From Eubacterium ramulus ATCC 29099 (GTDB lineage: Bacteria; Bacillota; Clostridia; Lachnospirales; Lachnospiraceae): a stretch of 64,000 nt of DNA. The stretch is taken from positions 1-64,000 of the forward strand of contig NZ_KI271072.1 of NCBI RefSeq assembly GCF_000469345.1. The letters run 5' to 3'. Shown here piece by piece: positions 56,001-63,937 of this stretch; the first letter of the stretch is position 1; every line of letters begins with the position of its first letter. The notes beneath the pieces are model-generated. The model was not told where the DNA came from, did no database searches, and saw only the letters and a list, made by a program, of their open reading frames with translations. Both the position numbers and the translations under genes were made by a program.

Positions 56001-56967
56001 TCAAAGCATCCGAAATATCTGCCGGATAGGCAGAAGCATCCATGCCATAACCGGATGCCATATTTCGAACAGACGCAAAGCTTTCGTTGATCTGCTCATA
56101 CTGTGCCTCAATCCCGGCATCTATATACGCTTTTTTCTCTGTTTCCAGTGCCAGTTTGGATGCCTGAAGCCCTGCTAACTGTGCATTATATGCAGACTGT
56201 GTCGCTACGGCTGCATCCACCGCTTTGCTGGTCTGCGCCAGTTCACTGGCAGTAGAACTCTGCTGATCCTGCAACGCTTTTTGTGAACTCTCCAGCTGGG
56301 ATTTTGCACTGTTCAACTGACTCTTTGCATCATCAATCTGCGCTTTTGCATCTGCCAGCTGTTCATCCACATAGCCCGCCAGCCGGTCATTCACTGCATC
56401 GATTTTTTCCTGGTTCAACCGGATTTCTACTGTTTTTTCAATCGCACCTGTGGTATTGACACTTGCTACACCATTCTGACGTTCCATCGTCGGCACAACC
56501 GTATTTTCCACAAAATCACTAAGCTCGTAGATATCTTTTCCTTCGTAATCCACGCTGGCATAAATCACCGGCATCATGTCCATGGATACTTCCATGATCA
56601 TCGGTTTACCGGCACCATCCGGCAATGTGATCAGATCCAGTGCATTGGACAGTTTGACCATGGCACTATCCATGTTCGTCTCCTCTGCAAATTCCAGCAT
56701 AACCGTACAGTAATTCTCATTAGAGGTACTGGTGACATTCTCCACACCATTGACTGTTCCAAGACCGGATTCCAGAGGTTCCGTCACAGTACTTTCCACC
56801 TTGTCCGGAGATGCTCCCGGATAAGTCGTTACTACTACCACATACGGCAAAGAAAATTCCGGCAGCAGATCTGTCGACATCCTGGTAAAACTTACTACCC
56901 CCAGAATCAGACAGATTACCACCGCAACGAACACTGTGTACGGTTTCTTAACACTAAATTTTGACAT
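53080..56967 (-). CDS. RND-family efflux permease with large coiled-coil insert
   Basis: A 1,295-aa permease of the AcrB/MMPL-like RND superfamily. TM1 lies at 10-30 and DLLPEFSLPYVVV follows; the usual helix bundles are near 630-800 (IDNSIVVIENIYRL) and 1,080-1,280. Ordinary RND pumps are near 1,030 residues. The excess is one Ala/Gln/Ser-rich coiled-coil segment at about 195-470, inside the first extracytoplasmic domain between IRLNQEKID and QNFAMPAGY. No adaptor or outer-membrane gene lies nearby. A 38-codon N-terminal extension was rejected because AAGGA precedes 56,967. Substrate unknown. Confidence 0.88.
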   Translation of the reverse strand: MSKFSVKKPYTVFVAVVICLILGVVSFTRMSTDLLPEFSLPYVVVVTTYPGASPDKVESTVTEPLESGLGTVNGVENVTSTSNENYCTVMLEFAEETNMDSAMVKLSNALDLITLPDGAGKPMIMEVSMDMMPVIYASVDYEGKDIYELSDFVENTVVPTMERQNGVASVNTTGAIEKTVEIRLNQEKIDAVNDRLAGYVDEQLADAKAQIDDAKSQLNSAKSQLESSQKALQDQQSSTASELAQTSKAVDAAVATQSAYNAQLAGLQASKLALETEKKAYIDAGIEAQYEQINESFASVRNMASGYGMDASAYPADISDALKSPKKLEALTAFMKQIGQSDAAASLTTDNLKQLDQIVNTRLPQIDTELANLAVEIQAAQAIADQVNEQVKAATDNYEALESGKISAAVGFSTGAAQIADGQAALSNSEEQLADAQSSYEQGRDTALKNANLDTLLSLDTLSQLLAAQNFAMPAGYIYQGEDQYLLKVGDEYASDGELESSVLCNIDGIGDIRVSDVADVTWIDNSGDAYAKVNGRDGIVLSISKSSTAGTADVSDTCGAAIRQLEQDHDGLHITSLMDQGDYIDLIVNNVLSNLIMGAVLAIIVLAIFLRSVKPTIVVAFSIPLSVLVAIVLMYFSGVTLNLISLSGLALGIGMLVDNSIVVIENIYRLRGLGVSSARAAVMGAKQVAGAIASSTLTTICVFLPIIFVNGMVRELFVDLALTIAYSLVASLLIALTVVPAMSSTMLRNTEPKPQKLLDKVLKVYETALRFCLRKKFVPLLIAVGLLAGCAYKAVNTGMILFPTMGGDQMSVTLEADETLTDEETFALADQAMEKMTSIDGVTYVGMISGSSSASGNASSMMMSSGGTHNLNVFVLLDEDTARDNGPVAKQLEKICKELKFKDYSVSTSNMDLSSYMASGLTVNIYGSDTDKLLEISNDVMDMVSDVKGFTKVSNGQESGDKTIQLTIDKEKAMEQGLTVAQIYQELAGSLTTEKTATTLTMDGKQYDVKIVNENDTVDVDALMDYEFSVDKQKADGTTETEIHKLSEFATMQEGVGLASIKRENQKTYISVTAETEDGYNTTLLSRTLQDKLDGYELPDGYTLEIAGESTEVMNAMSDIFLMIGLAIAFIYLIMVAQFQSLLSPFIVIFTIPLAFTGGLLGLFIGRQEISLTAMMGFLMLAGVVVNNGIVFVDYANQLRLAGMEKQEALVETGRTRMRPILMTMLTTVLAMCTMVFSTDAAAEMSRGMAIVVIGGLLYATLMTLFVVPVLYDILFRREVKTVEIGDEELLDEK

Positions 56968-57222
56968 TTCTTTCCTTCTTTCCAGCTCTATCTTTCCGTT
57001 TTTCATGCAAAACCGTTCTGCAAAAAAATCATCACTGATTACCTGTTTTGATGAAAGATTCTCACAGAAACAGTTATCCATTCTAACAAAATATTTTACC
57101 GTAAACTCAATTTCAGCTCAACCGCTTTGCCGGAATTTATACTTTTTTTACAAAAGCCAGTTTCTATATTGCCCATGTGATCACCAGAAAGCCAACATGT
57201 TCCAAATAGCAAGCCGCAAAAA

Positions 57223-57717
57223 TCATTCTTTTTTCAACAACAATTCCAATTTTTCAAATACATAATCTGCATACATCTGCTTAATCTCATGACGGTTCAT
57301 TTCTGACACAACAGTCTCCAGTTCATATGTATGATTCTCCTTCCCCATCCGGATACAGAAATATACCTGTCCCTGTACACTGTCCGCATTGTTCGGATCC
57401 ACATTCCCGGTCGTTCCGGTGATACCGATGGCAATGTCTGTGTGCAGTTTTTTCTGTGCAGTTTCTGCCATGGCATTCGCACATTCCCTGGAATACACAC
57501 CATATTTTTCAATCACGTTTGCATCCACACCGTTCAGAATCTTTGTTTCATTCAGATAAGTAACGTATCCTCCCGGAAAAATCGCAGATGCACCTTCGGT
57601 GTCTGTGATCATGGATGCGATCAGACCGGAAGTACAACTCTCCATGGTGGAAATCGTTGTATGTGTGTCTATCAGTTTTTTTACAATATCATCTGCTCGT
57701 TTTCTTTCCTGCTCCAT
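57223..57717 (-). CDS. CinA C-terminal domain protein (nicotinamide-nucleotide amidase PncC-like)
   Basis: A stand-alone CinA C-domain, 164 aa; characterised members deamidate NMN. TMESCTSGLIASMITDTEGAS near residue 25 carries the catalytic Ser/Thr region, and GITGTTGNVDPNN the second motif. GGAG precedes the ATG at 57,717; a GTG 4 codons upstream is less likely. It stands alone between the RND gene and the sulfur cluster. Confidence 0.88.
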   Translation of the reverse strand: MEQERKRADDIVKKLIDTHTTISTMESCTSGLIASMITDTEGASAIFPGGYVTYLNETKILNGVDANVIEKYGVYSRECANAMAETAQKKLHTDIAIGITGTTGNVDPNNADSVQGQVYFCIRMGKENHTYELETVVSEMNRHEIKQMYADYVFEKLELLLKKE

Positions 57718-57804
57718 TTTTCTCTCCACATTTCCTTAAAAAATCTTTATTTATAAAAAATAGCATAGTTACATCGTATCTTTTTTCCTATGAATATGCA
57801 AGAA

Positions 57805-57857
57805 GCAAAAGCATGAAACCACTCCTGTGCAAGCACATCGTGGTTTCATGCTTTTGC
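57805..57857 (-). terminator. Terminator of the sulfur cluster, perfect 18-bp stem
   Basis: GCAAAAGCATGAAACCAC (57,805-57,822) and its exact complement (57,840-57,857) enclose a 17-nt loop that has its own TGTGC/GCACA helix. It lies 18 bp after the ssuB stop. The T-run is inside the stem end, with a further T-rich run about 15 nt on. Confidence 0.75.
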
Positions 57858-57874
57858 CCCTGGCATCATTATAT

Positions 57875-58645
57875 TTAAATGTTATACTCCGGTACCACAG
57901 TTTTCTCTTCGAAGAAATAATCAAAGATTTTCTTTTTGTAGTGGGCAAAGTCACTGCCACCACGGTCACGGTATGTTCCAAGTTCTACTTTGATGACATC
58001 TTTAATGCGTCCCGGTCTTGCAGACATAACCACAATACGGTCAGCCAGATATACTGCCTCTTCAATATCGTGTGTAACCATGAGCATGGTGTTATGAAAC
58101 CGTTCCCGGATTTTCAGTAATTCTTCCTGTAACTCGATCTTGGTCAATGCATCCAGCGCTCCGAATGGTTCATCCAGCAGCAGAACCTCCGGCTGACTCA
58201 CCAACGATCTGGCAATGGCTGCACGCTGTGACATACCACCGGAAAGCTGACTAGGATATGCTTTTTTAAATTCACTCAATTTTACAAGCTCCAGATATTG
58301 ATCCGAAAGTTTTGTTTTTTCTTCCTTACTCAATCCCTTTAATCCAAGCTGTACATTTTTCTCAATGCTCATCCACGGAAACAGGCGGTGTTCCTGAAAA
58401 ATCATGCCACGATCCATGCCTGGTCCGTTGACTTCTTTTCCATCCACAGTTACCAGACCCGTGTCGTTTTTTTCAAGTCCGGCAATGATTTTTAACAGGG
58501 TACTTTTTCCACAACCACTGTGACCGACAATGGCAATAAATTCACCTTCCTGAACCTCCAGGTTAATATCTTTTAATACATCCACTTTCTGTCCATCGAC
58601 AGTAAAACTTTTCTTTACGTTCTGAATTGATAATGTCTTTCCCAT
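57875..58645 (-). CDS. ssuB: Aliphatic sulfonate/taurine-type ABC transporter ATP-binding protein
   Basis: ATPase of an SsuABC/TauABC-type importer, 256 aa. Walker A GHSGCGKST near residue 42, signature LSGGMSQRAAIAR, Walker B VLLLDEPFGALD. The family also serves nitrate, thiamine precursors and sulfate esters, so the substrate rests on the neighbouring arylsulfotransferase. It is 6 bp after ssuC. Confidence 0.87.
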   Translation of the reverse strand: MGKTLSIQNVKKSFTVDGQKVDVLKDINLEVQEGEFIAIVGHSGCGKSTLLKIIAGLEKNDTGLVTVDGKEVNGPGMDRGMIFQEHRLFPWMSIEKNVQLGLKGLSKEEKTKLSDQYLELVKLSEFKKAYPSQLSGGMSQRAAIARSLVSQPEVLLLDEPFGALDALTKIELQEELLKIRERFHNTMLMVTHDIEEAVYLADRIVVMSARPGRIKDVIKVELGTYRDRGGSDFAHYKKKIFDYFFEEKTVVPEYNI

Positions 58646-58651
58646 TTGTGC

Positions 58652-59440
58652 TTACCTGCCTTTTTCCCAAGGTGTGCATAATTTTCCAATCAGTGAAATG
58701 GCCAGATCCATGATCACACCAACGACTGCGATGGCAATGATTCCGGCAAATACAACCGGATACTGCATCAGGCTTCGTGCATCGTTGATACGAAAACCGA
58801 TACCGGATGTGGCTGCGATCATCTCTGCACCGACCACTGCCATCCAGGATACACTCAGCCCCAGTTTTAATCCGACGAAAATGGACGGAAGTGCAGATGG
58901 CAGATAGATTTTTGTAAACTGCTGCCAGCAGTTCAGATGATACATTTTTCCAACTTCGATGAGCTTTGGATCCGTGCGCTCAATACCACTGACGGTGTTG
59001 ACCAGAACCGGAAAATATGCTGCCAGAAAGATAACGGCTACTTTGGATTCCTCACCGATACCAAACCAGATGATCAGAATCGGAACCCATGCGATCATCG
59101 GAATCTGACGGATTGCAGTAAATGTCAGCATAAAAAAGCGGTTTGCAAATTTATTCATTCCCATGAGCACGCCAAGCAGGATACCTACCACCACTGCCAG
59201 TGCATATCCTTTTGCAATACGGCTCAAACTGATTCCAATATCTCCTGACAGTGTACCGTTTCCAAGCTGCTCTTTTAAAGTTTCAAGGACGGTACTGATC
59301 TTGGGCAGGATCAGTGTGGACATTGCTCCGGTGGATGTGGCAAAATGCCACGCCAGCACAATGATAACCGGCAATATGATCATGTTGATGAAGATCAGCA
59401 GTTTTTGTATAAATACGTTATTTCCTTTGTACATGCTCAC
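58652..59440 (-). CDS. ssuC: Aliphatic sulfonate/taurine-type ABC transporter permease
   Basis: Permease of 262 aa with about six membrane helices. The EAA-type loop is in LNCWQQFTKIYLPSALPSIFVGLKLG; SWMAVVGAEMIAATSGIGF is typical of SsuC/TauC. It stands 9 bp after ssuA. Confidence 0.88.
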   Translation of the reverse strand: MSMYKGNNVFIQKLLIFINMIILPVIIVLAWHFATSTGAMSTLILPKISTVLETLKEQLGNGTLSGDIGISLSRIAKGYALAVVVGILLGVLMGMNKFANRFFMLTFTAIRQIPMIAWVPILIIWFGIGEESKVAVIFLAAYFPVLVNTVSGIERTDPKLIEVGKMYHLNCWQQFTKIYLPSALPSIFVGLKLGLSVSWMAVVGAEMIAATSGIGFRINDARSLMQYPVVFAGIIAIAVVGVIMDLAISLIGKLCTPWEKGR

Positions 59441-59449
59441 GTAGCCTCC

Positions 59450-60517
59450 TTACTGTGCGCTTTCCTGATACTCCTGCACTGCTTTTTCCAGATAGGAGGA
59501 ATCAATCCAGGAATCAAAATCTACCTGATTGGTGATGATACCATTGTCAAGTTCAAACTGTTCAATGTTTTTCAAAGAAGATACATAGCGATCATCCAGA
59601 CTGATGGAATAACCAAGCTGTACATCAGATACTGCTACGGATTTCACCTGCTCTAAGGTTCTTCCACTCTTCTCGGCAGACAGCTCATAAAATGCCTCCG
59701 GATCGGATATGATATCATTGGATGCATTCAGCATTGCTTTGATGATTGCTACCGTCACATCCGAATTTGCACTGATATAATCACTTCTTCCAGTCAGGAC
59801 ATTTGGCTCATAGAACGTATCCGGATCTGCCTCTACACCTTTATGTAAAATGGTTGCTTTTCCCTGTTCCACCAGGCTGTCTGCCTGTCCGTATGTAACC
59901 ACTGCCGCATCTACTGCTCCGGTAGAAAGACTGGACAATCCTTCCGGGATCGTGCTGTTGACAAGCTGTACGTCATCGGCAGTCAGTCCTGCTTCCTGCA
60001 ACACTTTTAAAATATACATCTGTGGCGTTGCGCCACGCTGATAGGAAATGGTTTTTCCCTTTAAATCCTGCAAGGATGTGATACCGGAATCTGTGCTGAC
60101 TGCCAGCTGCCATACCGAACCAAAGTTTGTCACGGTCAGCAGCTTCGTATCAATGCCGTTTGATTTTGCCATGATACCTGCAAACCCCGCATAATATGCG
60201 TAATCCAGATCTCCGGATACTAACGCCTCATGAATCGCCGGTGCTGCTCCTGTAAACGGAATCAGGTCTGCATCGTAACCCAGTGGATTCAGATATTCAT
60301 CCAGATATCCTTTTTCCTCTGCCACTGCCAGTGCACCTTCTGCCCACTGATAGCCGGCACTTGGAAAACCAATGTTGACTACTTGATAACCGTCTTTTTT
60401 TGTCTCTGCTTTCGCACTTCCATCAGATGATGTGCCACTGTTTCCACAACCGCTGACCACCAGACCTAATGTAAGAACGATACCTAAAACTGCTGCAGTA
60501 ATTTTTTTGCTTCTCAT
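59450..60517 (-). CDS. ssuA: Sulfonate/nitrate/taurine-type substrate-binding lipoprotein
   Basis: Solute receptor of the importer, 355 aa. The signal is a lipoprotein type with lipobox VSGC, Cys24. The mature part follows the NMT1/SsuA-like fold (VNIGFPSAGYQWAEGALAVAEEKGYL; DLKGKTISYQRGATPQMYI). Which compound fits the site is not visible. It is 138 bp after the arylsulfotransferase gene, with no convincing terminator between. Confidence 0.87.
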   Translation of the reverse strand: MRSKKITAAVLGIVLTLGLVVSGCGNSGTSSDGSAKAETKKDGYQVVNIGFPSAGYQWAEGALAVAEEKGYLDEYLNPLGYDADLIPFTGAAPAIHEALVSGDLDYAYYAGFAGIMAKSNGIDTKLLTVTNFGSVWQLAVSTDSGITSLQDLKGKTISYQRGATPQMYILKVLQEAGLTADDVQLVNSTIPEGLSSLSTGAVDAAVVTYGQADSLVEQGKATILHKGVEADPDTFYEPNVLTGRSDYISANSDVTVAIIKAMLNASNDIISDPEAFYELSAEKSGRTLEQVKSVAVSDVQLGYSISLDDRYVSSLKNIEQFELDNGIITNQVDFDSWIDSSYLEKAVQEYQESAQ

Positions 60518-60655
60518 TTTTCTTCACTCCCTTTCCACGGAATTCTACTTTTTCAACTCTTCTTTGCTCTGCAGGCAGATTTCTTTCGACACCTGTCTGC
60601 ATTGCTTCTCTATTGTTTCTACCTTATTTCTTTCTTCGTAAAACAGGTAACTCTC

Positions 60656-62149
60656 CTATTTCTTGATCAGATCACTTTTCTTTACGGTTGCGACGCAGAA
60701 GTTTATTTCCTCGTCCTCATCCTCGGACGCTCCACCGCCTGTCATCAGACGGGCATTCGGATCTACACCAGCAATGGTTGTCACTTTTCCAAGTCCGTTT
60801 CCTACCAAGGATCCCGGTACACGGAAGGTTTCTACATCGATTGGCTCCACGGAAATTTCTTCCGGTTTTTTCACCTGTGGAATCCACTCATACGGTACAC
60901 GGTAAGCACGATATACCATGTTGTTGGTGAACTGACCGAGAATGGTATTGAAATACGGATTGATGTACTCCCATACGATCTCGTGATCCGGTGTTACCTC
61001 GATCAGGCGTCCGTCAGATCCCTCTGTGATCAGTGTATTTCCGTTTGGCAGTCTCTGTGCACTACTGATATAAGAGCTGTAAAATTTGGATGCATCTGTG
61101 AATAACAGGTTGCCTGCTTCCAATGGTGTGTACTGCCAGGTGATCTCCAGTGTGACCGGATTGAACTGTAATACTCTGGAATAATCTCTTCTCGCGTTGT
61201 TAACACCAGTCAGTGCACCAGGATTCGGGGTTCCGTAACCGCCTTCGCCACCGTTATCAAATACAAGCAGATCGCCTTCGCCCGGAAGTCCTTTCGGAAT
61301 CATATGTAAATGATGCTGTCCGATGATCCAACCAAGTTTTTTGGTTGCTTCACTCTCGTTGAAATCCGGTCCCACACGCCATACAATATCGCCTGTCTCT
61401 TTGCTGATGATGGCAAGAATGTTGGAGTTACGTGCATCGATGATGACGTTGTCCGGATGGAAACGCTCATCTCCCTGATCGTACCATTTGTTCTCGCCTA
61501 ACACAGACATGCTGTTAATGTGCATCCAGTCGCCACCGGCTTCGCCCTGCAGGCATGGATTACGGAACAGTGCGTTTTTTGCTGCCTCGTCAAATCCAAG
61601 CTGTTCAAAATGATCACTCGCCCGCCAGCTCCATAAAATGTTTCCTTCCCAGTCTACCTCAATGATCTTGTCATCGATCAGCCGTTTATCGGAAATGTCA
61701 TGATTGTATAAATTTTCATGTGTCAGGATCAATGTATTTCCACTGTCTGTCTTCGGCTCACCGCCCGGATAATAATATCCGACGGTAGATCCTTCTCGCT
61801 GGAAATCATGATGCTGTCTGGCCATATAAACCGGATCTTTGTCGCCGTCCGCGATCAGCTCTGTTTTATCAAACTTCCATACAATATTGCCGTCCCAGTC
61901 TACCTGCACCAGATCGATCTGATCCTGATATGCTTTTTTACCGGGTCTGGTTCCTGTGGTTCCCATTACATATCCGCCCGGAAGGATTTTATTCGGAAAT
62001 CCGCCAAGTCCTGCCCAGAGCTGAACTTCACGGCCGTTCATGTCGATGAGAAGTGCTCCTTTTGCGGATGGAAAAACGGTGTAGCCGTTGAATGTTTTGT
62101 CTTTATCATAAATTAATGTTCCTGTTGGAAAAATACTTGGATATCCCAT
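60656..62149 (-). CDS. Arylsulfotransferase (ASST) family protein, no signal peptide
   Basis: A 497-aa beta-propeller protein of the PAPS-independent arylsulfate sulfotransferase family, which moves sulfate from one phenol to another. Repeated blade strands are seen at VDWDGNIVWKF (83), VDWEGNILWSW (165), TGDIVWRVG (252), TLEITWQY (333) and DHEIVWEY (388). Conserved His candidates are H113/H114, H210 in DWMHINS and H279/H280/H282 in GQHHLHMIP; Arg near 320-325 (ARRDYSR) is a candidate anion site. The protein starts MGYPSIFPTGT with no signal peptide and has only two Cys, so it looks cytoplasmic, unlike enterobacterial AssT. Placed with an SsuABC-type importer, it may use imported sulfate esters. 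Confidence 0.85.
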   Translation of the reverse strand: MGYPSIFPTGTLIYDKDKTFNGYTVFPSAKGALLIDMNGREVQLWAGLGGFPNKILPGGYVMGTTGTRPGKKAYQDQIDLVQVDWDGNIVWKFDKTELIADGDKDPVYMARQHHDFQREGSTVGYYYPGGEPKTDSGNTLILTHENLYNHDISDKRLIDDKIIEVDWEGNILWSWRASDHFEQLGFDEAAKNALFRNPCLQGEAGGDWMHINSMSVLGENKWYDQGDERFHPDNVIIDARNSNILAIISKETGDIVWRVGPDFNESEATKKLGWIIGQHHLHMIPKGLPGEGDLLVFDNGGEGGYGTPNPGALTGVNNARRDYSRVLQFNPVTLEITWQYTPLEAGNLLFTDASKFYSSYISSAQRLPNGNTLITEGSDGRLIEVTPDHEIVWEYINPYFNTILGQFTNNMVYRAYRVPYEWIPQVKKPEEISVEPIDVETFRVPGSLVGNGLGKVTTIAGVDPNARLMTGGGASEDEDEEINFCVATVKKSDLIKK

Positions 62150-62183
62150 GATGTTGTCTCCTGTTCTTATCTGAATTCTTTTA

Positions 62184-62231
62184 GTAAAGCGGACATTCGC
62201 AATCCGCTTTCGCTACTTGCTCATGAACGCA
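62184..62231 (+). repeat. Intergenic repeat, family A, copy 2
   Basis: Same unit as 29,582-29,628: GTAAAGCGGACATTCGCAAT, then a matching CCGCTTTCGCT arm, ending TGAACGCA. The AAAGCGGA/TCCGCTTT arms pair perfectly in this copy. Confidence 0.8.
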
Positions 62232-62245
62232 GTCGCTTTGCGACC

Positions 62246-62276
62246 TGTCAGTGGGAGTTTTTAACTCACACTGACA
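62246..62276. repeat. Hairpin between repeats A and D
   Basis: TGTCAGTGGGAGT and ACTCACACTGACA pair with one mismatch around a 5-nt loop. Its CAGTGGGAGT core recurs in the 18,070-18,159 structure. It may slow transcription between thioredoxin and the arylsulfotransferase gene. Confidence 0.6.
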
Positions 62277-62277
62277 T

Positions 62278-62346
62278 AAGCATCCCCCCTTACCCACCGC
62301 TTAGTGCTCTACGCACTTGAAGCGGGGGAATGCTTATTCTGCGTTC
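62278..62346 (-). repeat. Intergenic hairpin repeat, family D, copy 2
   Basis: Inverted relative to 11,259-11,326: AAGCATCCCCCC at one end, GGGGGAATGCTTATTCTGCG at the other. Here it lies 14 bp after the thioredoxin stop codon, on the same side as a 3' UTR hairpin. Confidence 0.8.
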
Positions 62347-62359
62347 AAATCAGTTCGGT

Positions 62360-62671
62360 CTATAACTTCTTAATATTCTCCGCAATGATTAATTTGTGTG
62401 TAAATCCTACGGATTTTTCTCTGATTTCTCCATCCTTAAAATACAGCAATGTCGGTACGGAACTAATCTCATATTCCTCTGCCAGAGACAGCTGAGCCGG
62501 AATCAATACTTTTCCGAAGTATACTTCATTTCCTGCTTCCTCGGAAAGTTCCGTAATGCCTGCCTCCAGCTTCTTACAGTGCTTACAGGTTGCAGAATAG
62601 AATTCTACAACGGCGATGCTGTGTTTTTTTATTGCTTTGTCAAAATTTTCTCTCGTCAGTTCGTTTACCAT
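62360..62671 (-). CDS. Thioredoxin-family protein with CKHC active site
   Basis: A 103-aa thioredoxin fold. The redox site is Cys29-Lys-His-Cys32 (FYSATCKHCKKLE) rather than the usual CGPC, and the cis-Pro is in ISSVPTLLYF. A changed dipeptide in the active site normally shifts the redox potential. It is 50 bp after trxB, so reduction by that enzyme is expected. It sits upstream of the arylsulfotransferase gene, but three repeat hairpins lie between. Confidence 0.92.
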   Translation of the reverse strand: MVNELTRENFDKAIKKHSIAVVEFYSATCKHCKKLEAGITELSEEAGNEVYFGKVLIPAQLSLAEEYEISSVPTLLYFKDGEIREKSVGFTHKLIIAENIKKL

Positions 62672-62721
62672 ACGGTTGTTTCCTTTCTATTTCTCCACCC
62701 TATATTCGGACTGGGTTGTTT

Positions 62722-63621
62722 TTACTTTCTGATGATATATTGTATTGCTGAATTCGCTGCATTTGCGCCGTCTGCTGCCGCCGTAATGATCTGTCTGAGT
62801 TCTTTTGTTCTCACATCACCTGCCACGAAAAATCCCGGAACCAATGTCACCCCGTCTTCGCCCGCTTTGATGTAACCACTCTCATCCAATGCCACCAGTT
62901 TTTTGACTGCTTCTGTCTGTGGGATCATTCCGATCGCCACGAAAACGCCCTGGATATTCAATGCAGTTCCCGTATCCAACAGAAGGATTTTCACTTTTCC
63001 ATTACCGGTAATCTCCTGTACCTTCGCATTTCGGATAATCTCCACATTTTCTTTCTGCTCCAGTTTTGCAAGTGTGGATGCATCCCCACGAAATTCTGCT
63101 CTGCGGTGGATCAGATATACTTTGTTACAGATTTCCGAAAGCAGTAACGCATCATCCAGTGCGCTGTTGCCTCCACCGATCACCGCTACATCTTTGCCGT
63201 GATAAAAGGCTCCATCACAGGATGCACAGTAGGAAATTCCTCTGTTTTCGAATTTCTCACTTCCCGGAACTGCAAGTTTCCGATGAGCGGCTCCCGCAGT
63301 GTAGATCACTGTTTTGCTACTTTGTACTTCACCGCTTTCCAATGTGATATCAAAGCTTTCTTCCGTTTTCTGAATACCGGTCACTTCGGCTTCCAAAAAT
63401 TTGATTCCAAGTGCTTCAGCATGTTCCCGGATCTTTTCCCCTAATTCATAACCGTTGATTCCGTAAAAACCGGGATAGTTGTCAATGCGGCTGCTCTCTG
63501 CCATCTGACCGGTTCCTTCATATTCTTTTTCCACGATCAGTACATTCAGATTTGCCCGTTTTGCATAAATCGCTGCGGTCATACCCGCCGGTCCACTTCC
63601 GATGATCAGAACATCTGTCAT
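62722..63621 (-). CDS. trxB: Thioredoxin reductase (NADPH-type fold)
   Basis: FAD enzyme that reduces thioredoxin; 299 aa, slightly short for the family. FAD motif GSGPAG at 8-13, redox pair Cys132/Cys135 (YCASCDG), NADPH motif VIGGGNSALDD followed by HRRAEFRG, and the second FAD motif VAGDVR near the end. The HRRxxFR pattern suggests NADPH use. GGAGG precedes the ATG at 63,621; a 13-codon extension was rejected. Confidence 0.93.
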   Translation of the reverse strand: MTDVLIIGSGPAGMTAAIYAKRANLNVLIVEKEYEGTGQMAESSRIDNYPGFYGINGYELGEKIREHAEALGIKFLEAEVTGIQKTEESFDITLESGEVQSSKTVIYTAGAAHRKLAVPGSEKFENRGISYCASCDGAFYHGKDVAVIGGGNSALDDALLLSEICNKVYLIHRRAEFRGDASTLAKLEQKENVEIIRNAKVQEITGNGKVKILLLDTGTALNIQGVFVAIGMIPQTEAVKKLVALDESGYIKAGEDGVTLVPGFFVAGDVRTKELRQIITAAADGANAANSAIQYIIRK

Positions 63622-63689
63622 TTGTTTTTCCTCCCGTTTTTTATATTTCCTATTATTCATACTTACTTAATAGGTTTTGCATGCCATTG

Positions 63690-63718
63690 ATACTATCACA
63701 TCAAATAGTGACTGTCTA
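63690..63718 (-). promoter_or_regulatory. Probable promoter of trxB
   Basis: On the minus strand TAGACA (63,713-63,718), 17 bp, TAGTAT (63,690-63,695). Within and around it are ACTAT/ATAGT and ATAAC/GTTAT half-sites that could bind a regulator. No gene is seen in 63,622-63,797. Confidence 0.5.
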
Positions 63719-63797
63719 ATACACAAAAAAAATAACCAGTTATAGTTTTTTGCTATATCTTGCATATTTGGGTGGCTTAAAGTTTATGATTTAAGTT

Positions 63798-63870
63798 TAA
63801 AAAAATAAGACCTTCTGTATTTTGTCTCAGTCGCTAATAATCGCTCCTTGAGAAAAAATACAGAAGGTCT
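63798..63870 (-). terminator. Large structured terminator of the right-edge gene
   Basis: AGACCTTCTGTATTTT (63,808-63,823) pairs with AAAATACAGAAGGTCT (63,855-63,870), a perfect 16-bp stem, and on the minus strand the T-run follows. The enclosed core contains CTCA/TGAG and AGCGATTATTAGC. That 13-mer, inverted in gene direction, is also in the znuB terminator core. Confidence 0.82.
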
Positions 63871-63937
63871 TAATCTACACAATGATATTTGTAAATTTTC
63901 CACACTTCTTTAACCACACAATTACCCGAAACTATTA

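Noticed and set aside
56968-57081. Longer N-terminus of the RND permease
   Set aside because: RND proteins begin with a short cytoplasmic segment before TM1, which the start at 56,967 gives, with an RBS.
57805-57857. Perfect 18-bp palindrome as a mobile-element end
   Set aside because: Single copy in the window, directly after ssuB; a terminator explains it.
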